From: AP-15 sp963785565
GTDB lineage: Bacteria > Pseudomonadota > Alphaproteobacteria > ATCC43930 > CGMCC-115725
Reading direction: 5' to 3'
Length of the DNA stretch: 64,000 bases
NCBI GenBank assembly: GCA_963785565.1
Contig: CAWAVV010000007.1
Coordinates: 62,001-126,000, forward strand
Shown: positions 7,691-16,023 of the stretch, piece by piece
Layout of the letters: each line of letters begins with the position of its first letter
Position numbering within the stretch: the stretch's first letter is position 1
The notes under the pieces: generated by a model
The model's input: the letters and a program-made list of their open reading frames with translations, nothing else
Database searches by the model: none
Told to the model about the DNA's origin: nothing
Position numbers and translations under genes: made by a program

Positions 7691-8533
7691 CTATTGGACT
7701 TGGCGGATCAATTTCGCCCAGCGGTCGAGCACCGGCAGGATCTGGTCGGCCCCCTCAGCCGGCAGGCTCACATTGACCCGGACGGCGCCGAGATCGCGAA
7801 ATTGCTTGATCCGGTCGGCGTCTTCCGGCGCGCCGCCGATCGTCACCGGCAACTTGGCGGGATCGCGGCCGGCGTCGATCGCCATCTGACGAAAGCGCGG
7901 CATGTATTCCTCGGGATTGCCGCTGCTGGCGTTCGGATACCAGCCGTCGCCATAGCGGATCGCGCGCCGCGCCGCCCACGGAAAGGCGCCGCCCAGCAGG
8001 ATTGGCGGCCATGGCTTCTGCACCGGCTTGGGCCAAGTCATCATCGATGGGACCTTGACGATTTCGCCGTCATATTCGGCGGTCGACTTGGTCCAGATCT
8101 CCTTCATCGCCTCCATCTGCTCGCGCATCTTCTGCATGCGGGTGGCGAAAACGGTGCCGTGGCTTTCGATTTCCTCGGCATTCCAGCCGCCGCCAATCCC
8201 GAATAGAAACCGCCCGTTCGAGACCTGGTCGATCGAGGTGACGAGCTTCGCGGTTTGGATCGTGTCGCGCTGGATTACCAGGCAGATGCCGGTGGCGAGT
8301 TTGAGCCGCTTGGTCGCACCCGCCGCCGCGGTCAGGGTCACGAACGGGTCCATCACGTCGTAATAGCGCTTGGCCAATTCGCCGCCGCCCGGCGCCGGCG
8401 TGCGCCGTGGCACCGGAATATGCGAATGCTCGGCCGCCCACAGCGAGTCGAAGCCGCGTTCCTCGAGTGCCGTCGCCAGCTCGGCCGGCGAGATCGAATA
8501 GTCGGTGAAAAAGATCGAAGCGCCGAATTCCAT
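7691..8533 (-). CDS. Luciferase-like monooxygenase fold, F420-dependent-type oxidoreductase (TIGR03619-like)
   Basis: 280 residues starting at MEFGASIFFTDYS. Typical segments: GFDSLWAAEHSHIP, YDVMDPFVTLTAAA, LATGICLVIQRD and GRFLFGIGGGWNAEE. These match the family of short bacterial LLM proteins annotated as F420-dependent (Rv2161c-like); FMN use cannot be excluded. It is closely related to the protein at 26510-27364 across its whole length. It lies 38 bp downstream of the PcaB/PurB-like lyase gene, same strand, and is probably co-transcribed. Substrate unknown. Confidence 0.85.
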   Translation of the reverse strand: MEFGASIFFTDYSISPAELATALEERGFDSLWAAEHSHIPVPRRTPAPGGGELAKRYYDVMDPFVTLTAAAGATKRLKLATGICLVIQRDTIQTAKLVTSIDQVSNGRFLFGIGGGWNAEEIESHGTVFATRMQKMREQMEAMKEIWTKSTAEYDGEIVKVPSMMTWPKPVQKPWPPILLGGAFPWAARRAIRYGDGWYPNASSGNPEEYMPRFRQMAIDAGRDPAKLPVTIGGAPEDADRIKQFRDLGAVRVNVSLPAEGADQILPVLDRWAKLIRQVQ

Positions 8534-8571
8534 GATTTTGTGTCCCGCTGTTGGTGTTCGTTGACGCGATC

Positions 8572-9945
8572 CTAGGTTGCGCCGGTCTCGCGGGCAATGC
8601 CGGCCGCGGTGGCGCGGGCGCGCTCTGCGGCGTCGCGGGCCATTTCGGCGCACAGACCGGTATAGGCGGTCGGGTCGAGCAGCGCCTTGATCGCTGCTTG
8701 GTCGAGGTGCGCTGATACCCGCGGGTCGGCCGCGAGCAATTCCGAAAACGGCCGGCTTTCGACAAACGCCGCCTGGGCCGCGTCGTAGACGACGTCGTGA
8801 GCGTGCTGGCGGCCGATCGCCGCACCCAGATCGAGCATCACCGCCTCGGCCATGATCAGCCCGCCGCCGAGATCGAGGTTCCGGCGCATACGCTCGGGAT
8901 CGAGCCGCAGCCCGCGCATCACCTCGACCAGGCGGGCGAGCATGTCGCCGGTCGCGACCGCGGCGCGCGCCTCGGCCGCCTCCATCATCAGGCTGGTGGT
9001 GCGGTCGGCCTCGTGCTCGGTCTGCATCGCCTCCAGCGCCAGCGGCACCATCGCGCGCACCTCGGCCGCAGCGGCGATGACGTCCTGGCACAGCTTGGGG
9101 TTGCGCTTTTGCGGCATCGTCGAGCTGCCGACGGTGCCCGGCGGCACCGGCTCCTCGACCTCGCCGAATTCGGTCTTCATCAGGGTGTAGATCTCGCGCC
9201 CGATCTTGCCGCAGGTCGCGGCCAGCAGGCCCAAGAGGCAGACGTTCTCAGCCAGGTGATCGCCCAACGTGCGCGCCGGGACCCGCATCGGCAGCATGCC
9301 GAGCTGTTTGCCGATGCCGGCCTGCACCGCCGGCCCTTGCGCGCCCAATGAGGCGAAGGTGCCGGCGCCGCCGCCCAGCATCGCGACGAAAATCCGCGGC
9401 GCCGCCTGGTGCAGCCGCTCGACATGGCGGATCATCTCGTCGATCCACACCGCCGGCTTGTAGCCAAAGGTCGCGGGCAATGCGTGCTGGCCGTGGGTGC
9501 GCCCGGCGATCGGCATCTCGGCGCCGCGCTCGGCGAGGTCGGCCATCGCCCGGAGAGCATCGGCGATCAGACCGAGGAAAACCTTATGCGCCTGGCGCAG
9601 CACCAGCAGATCGCCGGTCTGGGTGATGTTCTGGGTCGTCGCCCCCCAATGGACCCAGCCGCCATGAGGCTCGCCGGTGACCCGTCCGAGTTCCCAGACC
9701 AATGGCACGATTGTGTGCCCCGTGCGTGCGAAACCCTCGTCGATGCGCGCGCGGTCGAGGAGTTCGAGATGCGCCGCCCGCCCGATCGCCTCGGCTGCCG
9801 CCTGCGGGATGATGCCGAGCTCGGCCTGCGCCTTGGCCAACGCCGCCTCGACATCGAGCCAGGCCTGCCAGCGGTTTTCCTGGCGATAGAGCGCGCGGAT
9901 GCCGGGGTCCGACACGCGCGCGGCGGTGGGGAGTTCATCGCTCAT
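8572..9945 (-). CDS. Fumarase/aspartase-superfamily lyase, 3-carboxymuconate cycloisomerase/adenylosuccinate lyase-like
   Basis: 457 residues. The superfamily signature GSSTMPQKRNP is at 273-283 and carries the catalytic Ser loop. Other conserved parts are HWGATTQN (99-106) and GRTHGQHALP (148-157). The length and the CLLGLLAATCGKIGREIY region resemble the PcaB group more than housekeeping PurB, but no other protocatechuate gene is adjacent, so the substrate is open. A GGAGG lies 8 bases before the ATG. It is the first gene of a two-gene leftward unit with the LLM oxidoreductase. Confidence 0.78.
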   Translation of the reverse strand: MSDELPTAARVSDPGIRALYRQENRWQAWLDVEAALAKAQAELGIIPQAAAEAIGRAAHLELLDRARIDEGFARTGHTIVPLVWELGRVTGEPHGGWVHWGATTQNITQTGDLLVLRQAHKVFLGLIADALRAMADLAERGAEMPIAGRTHGQHALPATFGYKPAVWIDEMIRHVERLHQAAPRIFVAMLGGGAGTFASLGAQGPAVQAGIGKQLGMLPMRVPARTLGDHLAENVCLLGLLAATCGKIGREIYTLMKTEFGEVEEPVPPGTVGSSTMPQKRNPKLCQDVIAAAAEVRAMVPLALEAMQTEHEADRTTSLMMEAAEARAAVATGDMLARLVEVMRGLRLDPERMRRNLDLGGGLIMAEAVMLDLGAAIGRQHAHDVVYDAAQAAFVESRPFSELLAADPRVSAHLDQAAIKALLDPTAYTGLCAEMARDAAERARATAAGIARETGAT

Positions 9946-10311
9946 CAGGGTTCCTCCGTGTCGGTGTCATCGGGGCAACTCGCGCTTGGGAGAGCGGGAG
10001 CCGAGGGGCGGATTTCGACAGGCCCTGATGGTTCCGCCAGGGTAGATAGTGATCTCCAATCAGCCAGAACGTCTACAGGCCACACGATTCCCCGGCGTGC
10101 TTCTCGCGTCGAATCGCGTCTTCCATAATGTCGCGAAACTGTAAAACTCGGATCGCTTAGGCGAACGCAAAGGGATCCGCGAAGACGCCCGCCGCTGAAT
10201 GGCTGCCATGCCCCGGCGCGCGCAGCTTTCCCCCCACGCGCGTCCTGTTGCGGGTTATTCTCGCTCCAGACGGGCGGCTAATGCCGAGGCCGGCCGCATC
10301 GGAGCGAGGTT
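9946..10311. other. Divergent intergenic region between lyase and Fsr-type exporter
   Basis: 366 bp with no credible coding sequence. It should contain divergent promoters. The only clear element is the SD-like GGAGCGAGG just before the exporter ATG at 10312. No operator palindrome was seen. Confidence 0.4.
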
Positions 10312-11583
10312 ATGAGCACGACCCTTTCCGCGGAACGCAGCACGGGCCGCCGCAGGGCCGCCGAAGGGGCGGCCTTTTCGATCATCATGGCGCTGAGCTT
10401 TTCGCATTTCCTCAACGACATGATGCAGTCCCTGGTGCCGGCGCTCTACCCGATGCTGAAGAGTTCCTACGGCCTGAGCTTCGCTCAGATCGGGCTGATC
10501 ACCTTGACCATGCAGCTGACCTCGTCCTTGCTGCAGCCGGCGGTCGGCCTCTCCACCGATCACCGCCCACAGCCCTATTCGCTCGCGATCGGCATGGGCG
10601 TGACCCTGGTCGGCCTGTTGGTGCTCTCCCATGCCGGCAGCTATGTCATGCTGCTGCTCGCGGCGACGATGGTCGGCATGGGCTCCGCGGTGTTCCATCC
10701 TGAAGCCTCGCGGGTGGCGCGAATGGCGTCGGGCGGGCGACACGGCCTGGCGCAGTCGGTGTTCCAGGTCGGCGGCAATATCGGCTCGTCGTTGGGACCG
10801 ATCCTGGCCGCCTTTATCGTGATCCCGAAGGGCCAGGGCAGCATCGGCTGGTTCTCGCTGGCAGCGCTGCTGGCGATGACGGTGCTGTTTTCGGTCGGCA
10901 ATTGGTACCGCAGAGAGTGCTCGGCGCCGCCGCGGCCGCGGGCGCACCACGCGATCGCCGGACCCGATTTGTCGCGGCGAAAGATCGGCTGGGCGTTGGT
11001 CATCCTTCTGGTGCTGGTGTTCTCGAAAGCTTTCTACACGACCAGCCTCAACACCTATTTCGCCTTTTATCTGATCAGCAGGTTCCACCTCTCGCTGGCC
11101 ACCGCCCAGATCTATTTGTTCGTCTTTCTGGCGTCGGTGGCGGCCGGGACCTTGATCGGCGGCCCGCTCAGCGATCGGATCGGCCGCAAATCGGTGATGT
11201 GGGGCTCGATCCTCGGCGTATTGCCGTTCACCCTGTTATTGCCGCACGCCAGCCTGTTCTGGACAGTCGTGTTGATCGTGGTGATCGGGCTGACCCTGGC
11301 TTCCGCCTCGTCGACGATAATCGTTTATGCGCTCGATCTGGTGCCGGGAAAGATCGGCACGATCGCCGGGCTGTTTTTTGGCCTGTCGTTCGGATTGGCC
11401 GGCGTCGGCGCGGCGTTGCTCGGCCGGCTGGCCGACGCCACCAGCATTGAATTCGTCTACCAGGTCTGTGCGTTTCTGCCGGCGATCGGTCTGCTGACGG
11501 CGTTCTTGCCAAACCTCGGCCGGCCGGTCCCGCCCGCCGTCACGAGGTCACCAGCCCCCGCGAGAATGCCGGCGGCGGGGTAG
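10312..11583 (+). CDS. MFS exporter, fosmidomycin-resistance (Fsr) family
   Basis: 423 residues with about twelve hydrophobic segments. The first helix region ALSFSHFLNDMMQSLVPALY is the hallmark of the Fsr subgroup. Further Fsr-like segments are STDHRPQPY, GMGSAVFHPEASRVA, SVFQVGGNIGSSLGP and GGPLSDRIGRKSVMWG (loop between helices 8 and 9). Members export drugs or metabolites by proton antiport. It stands alone, with its own upstream region, and ends 5 bp before the convergent VOC gene. Actual substrate unknown. Confidence 0.85.
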   Translation: MSTTLSAERSTGRRRAAEGAAFSIIMALSFSHFLNDMMQSLVPALYPMLKSSYGLSFAQIGLITLTMQLTSSLLQPAVGLSTDHRPQPYSLAIGMGVTLVGLLVLSHAGSYVMLLLAATMVGMGSAVFHPEASRVARMASGGRHGLAQSVFQVGGNIGSSLGPILAAFIVIPKGQGSIGWFSLAALLAMTVLFSVGNWYRRECSAPPRPRAHHAIAGPDLSRRKIGWALVILLVLVFSKAFYTTSLNTYFAFYLISRFHLSLATAQIYLFVFLASVAAGTLIGGPLSDRIGRKSVMWGSILGVLPFTLLLPHASLFWTVVLIVVIGLTLASASSTIIVYALDLVPGKIGTIAGLFFGLSFGLAGVGAALLGRLADATSIEFVYQVCAFLPAIGLLTAFLPNLGRPVPPAVTRSPAPARMPAAG

Positions 11584-11587
11584 GGGC

Positions 11588-12148
11588 TCAGGCCGGCGCG
11601 CGCTCCTTGTGGCGGGCGCGCAGCCCTTCGATCCGCGCCTCCATCTCGGGCCCGGGCCAGTCTTCGAGCAGCCAATCCGGCAATGGCTCATCGGCGGTGC
11701 TGACGGCGAGCGCCTCGTCCTGATCGGTGCGCCCGTCGGCGAACAGCTGCAGCGCATGGGGCATCTCGTAATAGATTTCGAGCGTGTTGCCGTCGGGGTC
11801 GGCGAAGTAGAAGCTGCGCTGATTGACGTGGTTGGTCGCCCGCATGATGGCGACGCCGTTCCGGACCAGATGCGTATAGGCGTCGCGCAAGGCGGCATAG
11901 CTGCCGACCTGAAAGGCGATGTGCCCGAGCCCGATCTGGCCGCGTAGCGGGCGCTGCGCCTCATCCGGCGCGGGGTGCTGGCCGATGTCGAGGGTATGGA
12001 AATTCTCGCCCAGGGTCATGAACACGCCGCCGTGATCCGGGTCCTCCTCGGCGATCGCAAAGCCGAGAATGTCACGATAGAACCGCTTCGAAACCTCCTG
12101 GTCGGCGACCCGCAGATTGACGTGGCCGATACCCTTGAGCTTGATCAC
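11588..12148 (-). CDS. VOC-superfamily protein (glyoxalase/extradiol dioxygenase-like)
   Basis: 186 residues from a GTG start at 12146-12148, chosen because GGAGG lies 6 bases upstream and because the preceding 27 in-frame codons look non-coding. The fold is a pair of beta-alpha-beta-beta-beta modules: GHVNLRVADQEVSKRFYRDILGF, then LGHIAFQVGSY and FYFADPDGNTLEIYYEMP. Candidate metal ligands are the first-module His, the His in LGHIAF and the Glu in LEIYYE. Such proteins include ring-cleavage dioxygenases and lactoylglutathione lyases; a C-terminal 40-residue tail is extra. Convergent with the exporter. Confidence 0.75.
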   Translation of the reverse strand: MIKLKGIGHVNLRVADQEVSKRFYRDILGFAIAEEDPDHGGVFMTLGENFHTLDIGQHPAPDEAQRPLRGQIGLGHIAFQVGSYAALRDAYTHLVRNGVAIMRATNHVNQRSFYFADPDGNTLEIYYEMPHALQLFADGRTDQDEALAVSTADEPLPDWLLEDWPGPEMEARIEGLRARHKERAPA

Positions 12149-12689
12149 CCTATCCTCCCTGACCGCATCCCCACGCTCAGCCCATAACCGGCGCCCGCCA
12201 CCATACCCCACCCCAAGCCTCACGGCCAAACAAGCCGACCATCGCAGACCGAGCCCTTCTTTCCGTCATGCCCGCGAAAGCTGGCGCCAGGGGCAGCGAG
12301 CACTATGCCCATTGCCCAGGACCCTCGCTTACGTGTTGTATCCCGCAAGATTGGCGAGGAGACAAAGATGTGGAGATAGGCGTTGCGTTCGGCATGGCCG
12401 CGAAAGCGGCGATGGGCGCGCAGTTGCTGTCGACGGTCGAGATGCTCATCGGGGCATAAGGAGCGGATCATCCTTGCGTGAGACAGGGTACACTCGGCGA
12501 ACGCGCCCGGGCTCTACCAGTTGTAGTGGCACGGCGTTCGAGATCCAGGCAATCTTCACCTGCCGGAATAGCACTCCCTCGGTAGCCGAGTGTATCTGGG
12601 GATGGACCCGGGCCCGCAGCTGAGCTAACCATACGGCGTGAAACGACCGCCGACCGGACGGCCTGCCTGCAACAGAAAGGGGAGCGACG
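12149..12689. other. Non-coding region upstream of dienelactone hydrolase
   Basis: 541 bp without a convincing gene. Around 12262-12290 it carries CGTCATGCCCGCGAAAGC, a half-element resembling dispersed alphaproteobacterial intergenic repeats, but no intact partner arm was found. A short hairpin (CTCGG-TAG-CCGAG) lies at 12578-12590. The SD GGGGAGCGACG precedes the ATG at 12690. Confidence 0.4.
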
Positions 12690-13436
12690 ATGGCTTACGA
12701 AGGCATGATTGCGGAGACGATTGCGATCAACGGCGACAAGCATCAGCCGATCTCGGCCTATGTGGCGCGGCCGTTGGGGCCAGGCCCGTTCCCTGGCATG
12801 GTGCTCCTGCATCATGCGCCCGGCTGGGACGAATGGTACCGCGAGGCGACCCGAAAATTCGCTCATCACGGCTATGCGACGATCAGCCATAACCTCTATC
12901 ACCGTGCCGGCGAAGGCAAAGCCGATGATGTCGCCGCCAAGGTGCGCGCGGAAGGCGGCGTTCCCGACGCCCAGGTCATCGGCGACACCGAGGGCGCCGT
13001 CAGCTGGCTGCGCGCTCAGCCTTGGCTCAATGGCAAGGTCGGGGTGTTCGGAACCTGCTCGGGCGGCCGCCAGACCTTCCTGTTTGCCTGTCATACCAAG
13101 AGCATCAACGCCGCGTGCGAGCTTTGGGGCGGCCGGGTGGTGATGAGCAAGGAAGAGCTGAACCCGAAACAGCCGACCGCGCCAATCGAGTTCACCAAGA
13201 GCCTTTCCTGCCCTCTGCTCGGTCTGTTCGGCAATGAGGATCGTTCGCCGACCCCGGAGCAGGTGGACCAGCACGAGGCCGAGCTCAAGAAACACGGCAA
13301 ACAGTACGAGTTTCACCGTTACGACGGCGCCGGTCACGGCTTCTTCTACTACGACCGACCGGCCTACCGCATCGAGCAGGCATTGGACGGCTGGCAGAAG
13401 GTGTTCGGGTTCTTGCACAAGCACTTGGCCAAATAA
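12690..13436 (+). CDS. Dienelactone hydrolase family protein
   Basis: 248 residues, alpha/beta hydrolase of the DLH type. The nucleophile is C123 in GTCSGG, the same position and Cys-type elbow as classical dienelactone hydrolase. The likely acid is D184 in GNEDRSP and the catalytic His is H216 in GAGHGF. DLH opens dienelactones in chlorocatechol degradation, but many paralogues act on other esters or lactones. It is the first of three closely spaced rightward genes with DUF6295 and a CMD-family protein. Confidence 0.88.
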   Translation: MAYEGMIAETIAINGDKHQPISAYVARPLGPGPFPGMVLLHHAPGWDEWYREATRKFAHHGYATISHNLYHRAGEGKADDVAAKVRAEGGVPDAQVIGDTEGAVSWLRAQPWLNGKVGVFGTCSGGRQTFLFACHTKSINAACELWGGRVVMSKEELNPKQPTAPIEFTKSLSCPLLGLFGNEDRSPTPEQVDQHEAELKKHGKQYEFHRYDGAGHGFFYYDRPAYRIEQALDGWQKVFGFLHKHLAK

Positions 13437-13443
13437 CGCCGGC

Positions 13444-13725
13444 ATGTGCACCTCGATCGTCGAGATCGTCGGCGCCGACGGCGCGGGCAAGGGCGGTGAT
13501 GGGTGGTTCAGGCTCACTCATTCGGTGGTGTCCTATGACCACCCGCACCACGCCGTGCTGGAAGAGGCCATCACCATCGATTTCGTGAACTCGGCGCTCG
13601 GGCCGGGCACGCGCGTCGCAGTCGAGCTCACACTTAAGTCGGCCAAAGAGCTGAGCGGCGCGCTCGCCCGGGCGATAGCGGCAGCCGAGATCGAGGAAAG
13701 CGCGCGGTTTTCGCGCAAGGTGTAG
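13444..13725 (+). CDS. Small conserved protein, DUF6295-like
   Basis: 93 residues from the ATG at 13444, only 7 bp after the hydrolase stop and with no own SD, so probably translationally coupled. The pattern MCTSIVE, GAGKGGDGWF, VSYDHPHHAVLEEAI and TIDFVNSALGPG, with a helical C-terminus, matches my memory of DUF6295. The function is unknown. The His-rich YDHPHH segment could bind metal, which is inference only. Confidence 0.7.
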   Translation: MCTSIVEIVGADGAGKGGDGWFRLTHSVVSYDHPHHAVLEEAITIDFVNSALGPGTRVAVELTLKSAKELSGALARAIAAAEIEESARFSRKV

Positions 13726-13795
13726 GGCCAGGCCAACTCGCCCTGCAGCGCAGTCAGCGACATGAGGGCGGGGCAACAACCAGCGGAGAGCGACG

Positions 13796-14374
13796 ATGAC
13801 GTCACGCGTGCCAATGGTGCCGCTCGATCGCGCCCGCGAACTCGGCGAGGCGATGGGTTTGCCCGCGCGCCGCACGCAGAGCGAGGCGTTCCGCGTGTTG
13901 GCCAACAATCCCGGTGTGGCGAGGGTAGCGTACAGCCAATTGATCCAGCTGCTAGAGAACAACAAATTCGACACTCGGTTGCGCGAACTGATGATCATGC
14001 GGATCGGCTGGGTCACCGGTTCGGCTTACGAGTGGACAAACCACTGGCGGGTGGCGACGACGGCGGGAATCCCGCCCGAGCATGTTCTGGCGGTGCGCGA
14101 CTGGCGGAACTCCGAGCGGTTGACGGCGGCGGACAAGGCGATCTTGGCCGCCACCGACGAGTGCCTCGCCGGCAAATCCATCTCGGATGGCGCCTGGGCC
14201 GAGGTGGCAAAACATGTCACCGACCCCGGACAGCAGGTGGAATTCGTCATCGCCATGGGCAACTGGATGATGTTTTCGATGTTGTTCCGAAACCTGCGCA
14301 TTCCGCTGGCGGAGGGGATAGCGGTGTGGCCGCCCGATGGCTTGGCATCCCCGGCGGCGGAGGGGGGCGGGTAG
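13796..14374 (+). CDS. Carboxymuconolactone decarboxylase (CMD) family protein
   Basis: 192 residues. The all-alpha CMD/AhpD fold is seen in FRVLANNPGVARVAYSQL, LRELMIMRIGWVTGSAYEWTNHWRVA and LTAADKAILAATDE. The CxxxC pair used by peroxidase-type AhpD proteins is absent (SAYEW instead), so a thiol peroxidase role is unlikely and a lactone or small-molecule decarboxylase-like role is more plausible. An SD (GGAGAGCGACG) resembles that of the hydrolase gene upstream. Third gene of the set; a second CMD paralogue is at 52021. Confidence 0.82.
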   Translation: MTSRVPMVPLDRARELGEAMGLPARRTQSEAFRVLANNPGVARVAYSQLIQLLENNKFDTRLRELMIMRIGWVTGSAYEWTNHWRVATTAGIPPEHVLAVRDWRNSERLTAADKAILAATDECLAGKSISDGAWAEVAKHVTDPGQQVEFVIAMGNWMMFSMLFRNLRIPLAEGIAVWPPDGLASPAAEGGG

Positions 14375-14450
14375 ATTAGCCGGGGACGCGACCGACGATT
14401 GCGTCACTCGCGCTGGCGAACTGAGTCCCAGCAATGAGACCTGCCGTACG

Positions 14451-14545
14451 CTAACCCCGAGCGGCGAGCTTGCGCCCGAGTTCGGCGAGACGGTCGGCCA
14501 GCCGGTTCAGTTCCAAGTCCCAGGCCAAACTCGCCGCCGATCGAC
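14451..14545 (-). pseudogene. Relic of an exonuclease C-terminus
   Basis: Read on the minus strand this encodes SLAWDLELNRLADRLAELG then RKLAARG and a stop. It matches the last residues of the exonuclease at 16024-16872 (SLAREWELNRLADRLVGLG, RKAAPSG). Only the last 30 or so codons survive; sequence upstream of about 14545 is unrelated. This is a decayed partial copy on the same strand, 1.5 kb away. Confidence 0.7.
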
Positions 14546-14567
14546 ACCGGCCAAAGGGTCCAATCAA

Positions 14568-14840
14568 TTATGCCGCACCATTGCTTCTGCGCTGGCCCCG
14601 CGCTTTCGACCCGTTATCGTTAGATTTCGCCGAATCCTCCTCCAACACGCCGAAGCGCGAAGAGTGCTTGCCGGCTGTCTCCAACGCAATGCCCTCGACG
14701 GCTAGCCCGCGTCTCAACAGTTCGCAAATCGCCGCGGCCCGGCTTGGCATGCGGCGGGCGAACCGCCAATCATCCAGTGCCCTGATTTCCTCAGGGTTCA
14801 ACATGATCTGCAACCGTTCGGGTCTGTTGAGTTCGGACAT
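14568..14840 (-). CDS. Small ribbon-helix-helix-like protein
   Basis: 90 residues. The N-terminal half reads PERLQIMLNPEEIRALDDW then RFARRMPSRAAAICELLRRG: a short beta strand followed by two helices, typical of ribbon-helix-helix regulators and of small alphaproteobacterial proteins of this pattern. The C-terminal 40 residues are polar and probably disordered. GGAG lies 5 bases before the ATG. No toxin partner is adjacent, so it is more likely a solitary regulator than an antitoxin. Confidence 0.7.
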   Translation of the reverse strand: MSELNRPERLQIMLNPEEIRALDDWRFARRMPSRAAAICELLRRGLAVEGIALETAGKHSSRFGVLEEDSAKSNDNGSKARGQRRSNGAA

Positions 14841-15136
14841 GGCTCCTACCCCTTATCCGCTTCCAGCGTAAATTATGCCGTATGTGGTGAGGGTGTCAAT
14901 TACTCATTTTTTGTTGGATGGACGCTCGCCGCCGCTGAGGGAAGAGACGCTAAATATTTCTATTGCTGTCTAGCATCACATCAATAATTTAGAGTATGAT
15001 TCCTAATCTGGTGATAAATAGTCAAGTGTTCATTAGAATAAGGGCAGAATATCTATTGCGCAGAGATGAAGATAGGCTGTACGCTCCCTGCTGCGCGTTA
15101 TTGAAAACTCACCCGCAGGGAATGGGTCAGTTGAGC
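14841..15136. other. AT-rich intergenic stretch before the orphan response regulator
   Basis: Clearly richer in A and T than its surroundings, especially 14945-15065 (runs such as TAAATATTTCTATT and CAATAATTTAGAG). It should contain the divergent promoters for the RHH gene and the response regulator. The open frame continues upstream of 15137 to 14996, but those codons look non-coding. Confidence 0.4.
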
Positions 15137-15919
15137 ATGAAGGATAACGGCCATATTCTGATGGTCGACGACGACCCGGAGATCTGCACCATTGTAAAGG
15201 AATATCTTGCTGCGGCGGGATACCGGGTATCCATAGCGCAAGATGGGAGTGATATGCGCGGCGTCATCAACCAATCACCGGTGGATCTCGTCCTTCTCGA
15301 TGTGAAGCTTCCCGACGAAGATGGGCTGACGCTTGTCCGGACCTTGCGCGCTGAAAAATCAGGAGCCGGGATCATCATCGTCACTGGCAGCGGCGAGATG
15401 ATTGACCGAATTGTCGGGCTTGAGTTGGGTGCCGACGACTATCTGTCGAAACCATTTCATCTGCGCGAGCTGCTCGCACGCGTCAAGAGCGTGCTGAGGC
15501 GCACGGCGCGGTCAGTAACGGAAACACCATCCTCGAAGCGTTCGCGAGCAGAATTCGAGGGTTGGCATCTCGACATGTCGGCACGCGAGCTGTTATCGCC
15601 GGCCGGAGAAGAGGTTCGTCTAACCACCGGAGAGTTCGATCTTCTCGTCGCCTTCATCACCAACGCAAATCATGTCCTGAGCCGAGATCGACTATTGGAA
15701 ATAACACGCGGCCGCGAGGTGGGGCCGTATGACCGGACGATTGATGTCCAGGTTGGGCGCCTGCGCCGCAAGCTCGGGGACGAGTGCCAACAGTCGCGCC
15801 TAATAAAGACGGTTCGGGGGAGTGGGTACATTTTCACCGGCACAGTCAATGCATATTCAGGTGAAGATGATATTTCGGTTGTGCCTGACATTAAGATGTT
15901 GAGTCTGATGCAATGGTGA
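15137..15919 (+). CDS. Orphan OmpR/PhoB-type response regulator
   Basis: 260 residues from the ATG at 15137 (MKDNGHILMVDDD); an ATG five codons earlier is an alternative. The receiver domain has MVDDDPE, the phospho-acceptor Asp in LVLLDVKLPDEDG, Thr in IVTGSGE and Lys in DYLSKPF. The winged-helix effector has LTTGEFDLLVAF, LSRDRLLEI, YDRTIDVQVGRLRRKL and IKTVRGSGYIFTG. About 25 extra residues follow the wing. No histidine kinase is adjacent, so the partner is elsewhere. Codon use is less GC-biased than in neighbours, in line with acquisition or relaxed selection. Confidence 0.88.
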   Translation: MKDNGHILMVDDDPEICTIVKEYLAAAGYRVSIAQDGSDMRGVINQSPVDLVLLDVKLPDEDGLTLVRTLRAEKSGAGIIIVTGSGEMIDRIVGLELGADDYLSKPFHLRELLARVKSVLRRTARSVTETPSSKRSRAEFEGWHLDMSARELLSPAGEEVRLTTGEFDLLVAFITNANHVLSRDRLLEITRGREVGPYDRTIDVQVGRLRRKLGDECQQSRLIKTVRGSGYIFTGTVNAYSGEDDISVVPDIKMLSLMQW

Positions 15920-16023
15920 TTTGCAACAGCAAATTGCCGGCATTGCGGGGGTCGGTTTTGGGCGCGGGACCGGGCATCGGCAGCTGCGCTGACAGGCAGA
16001 GGCCGGGTCTCGGTCACTCCCGG

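Noticed and set aside
7691..9091. 466-codon frame that seems to extend the LLM oxidoreductase
   Set aside because: Upstream of 8533 it is antisense-frame noise within the lyase gene; the LLM family starts at MEFGASIFF.
12262..12290. CGTCATGCCCGCGAAAGC element as a full REP repeat
   Set aside because: Only one arm is recognisable; no pairing partner nearby. Left as a note in the intergenic entry.
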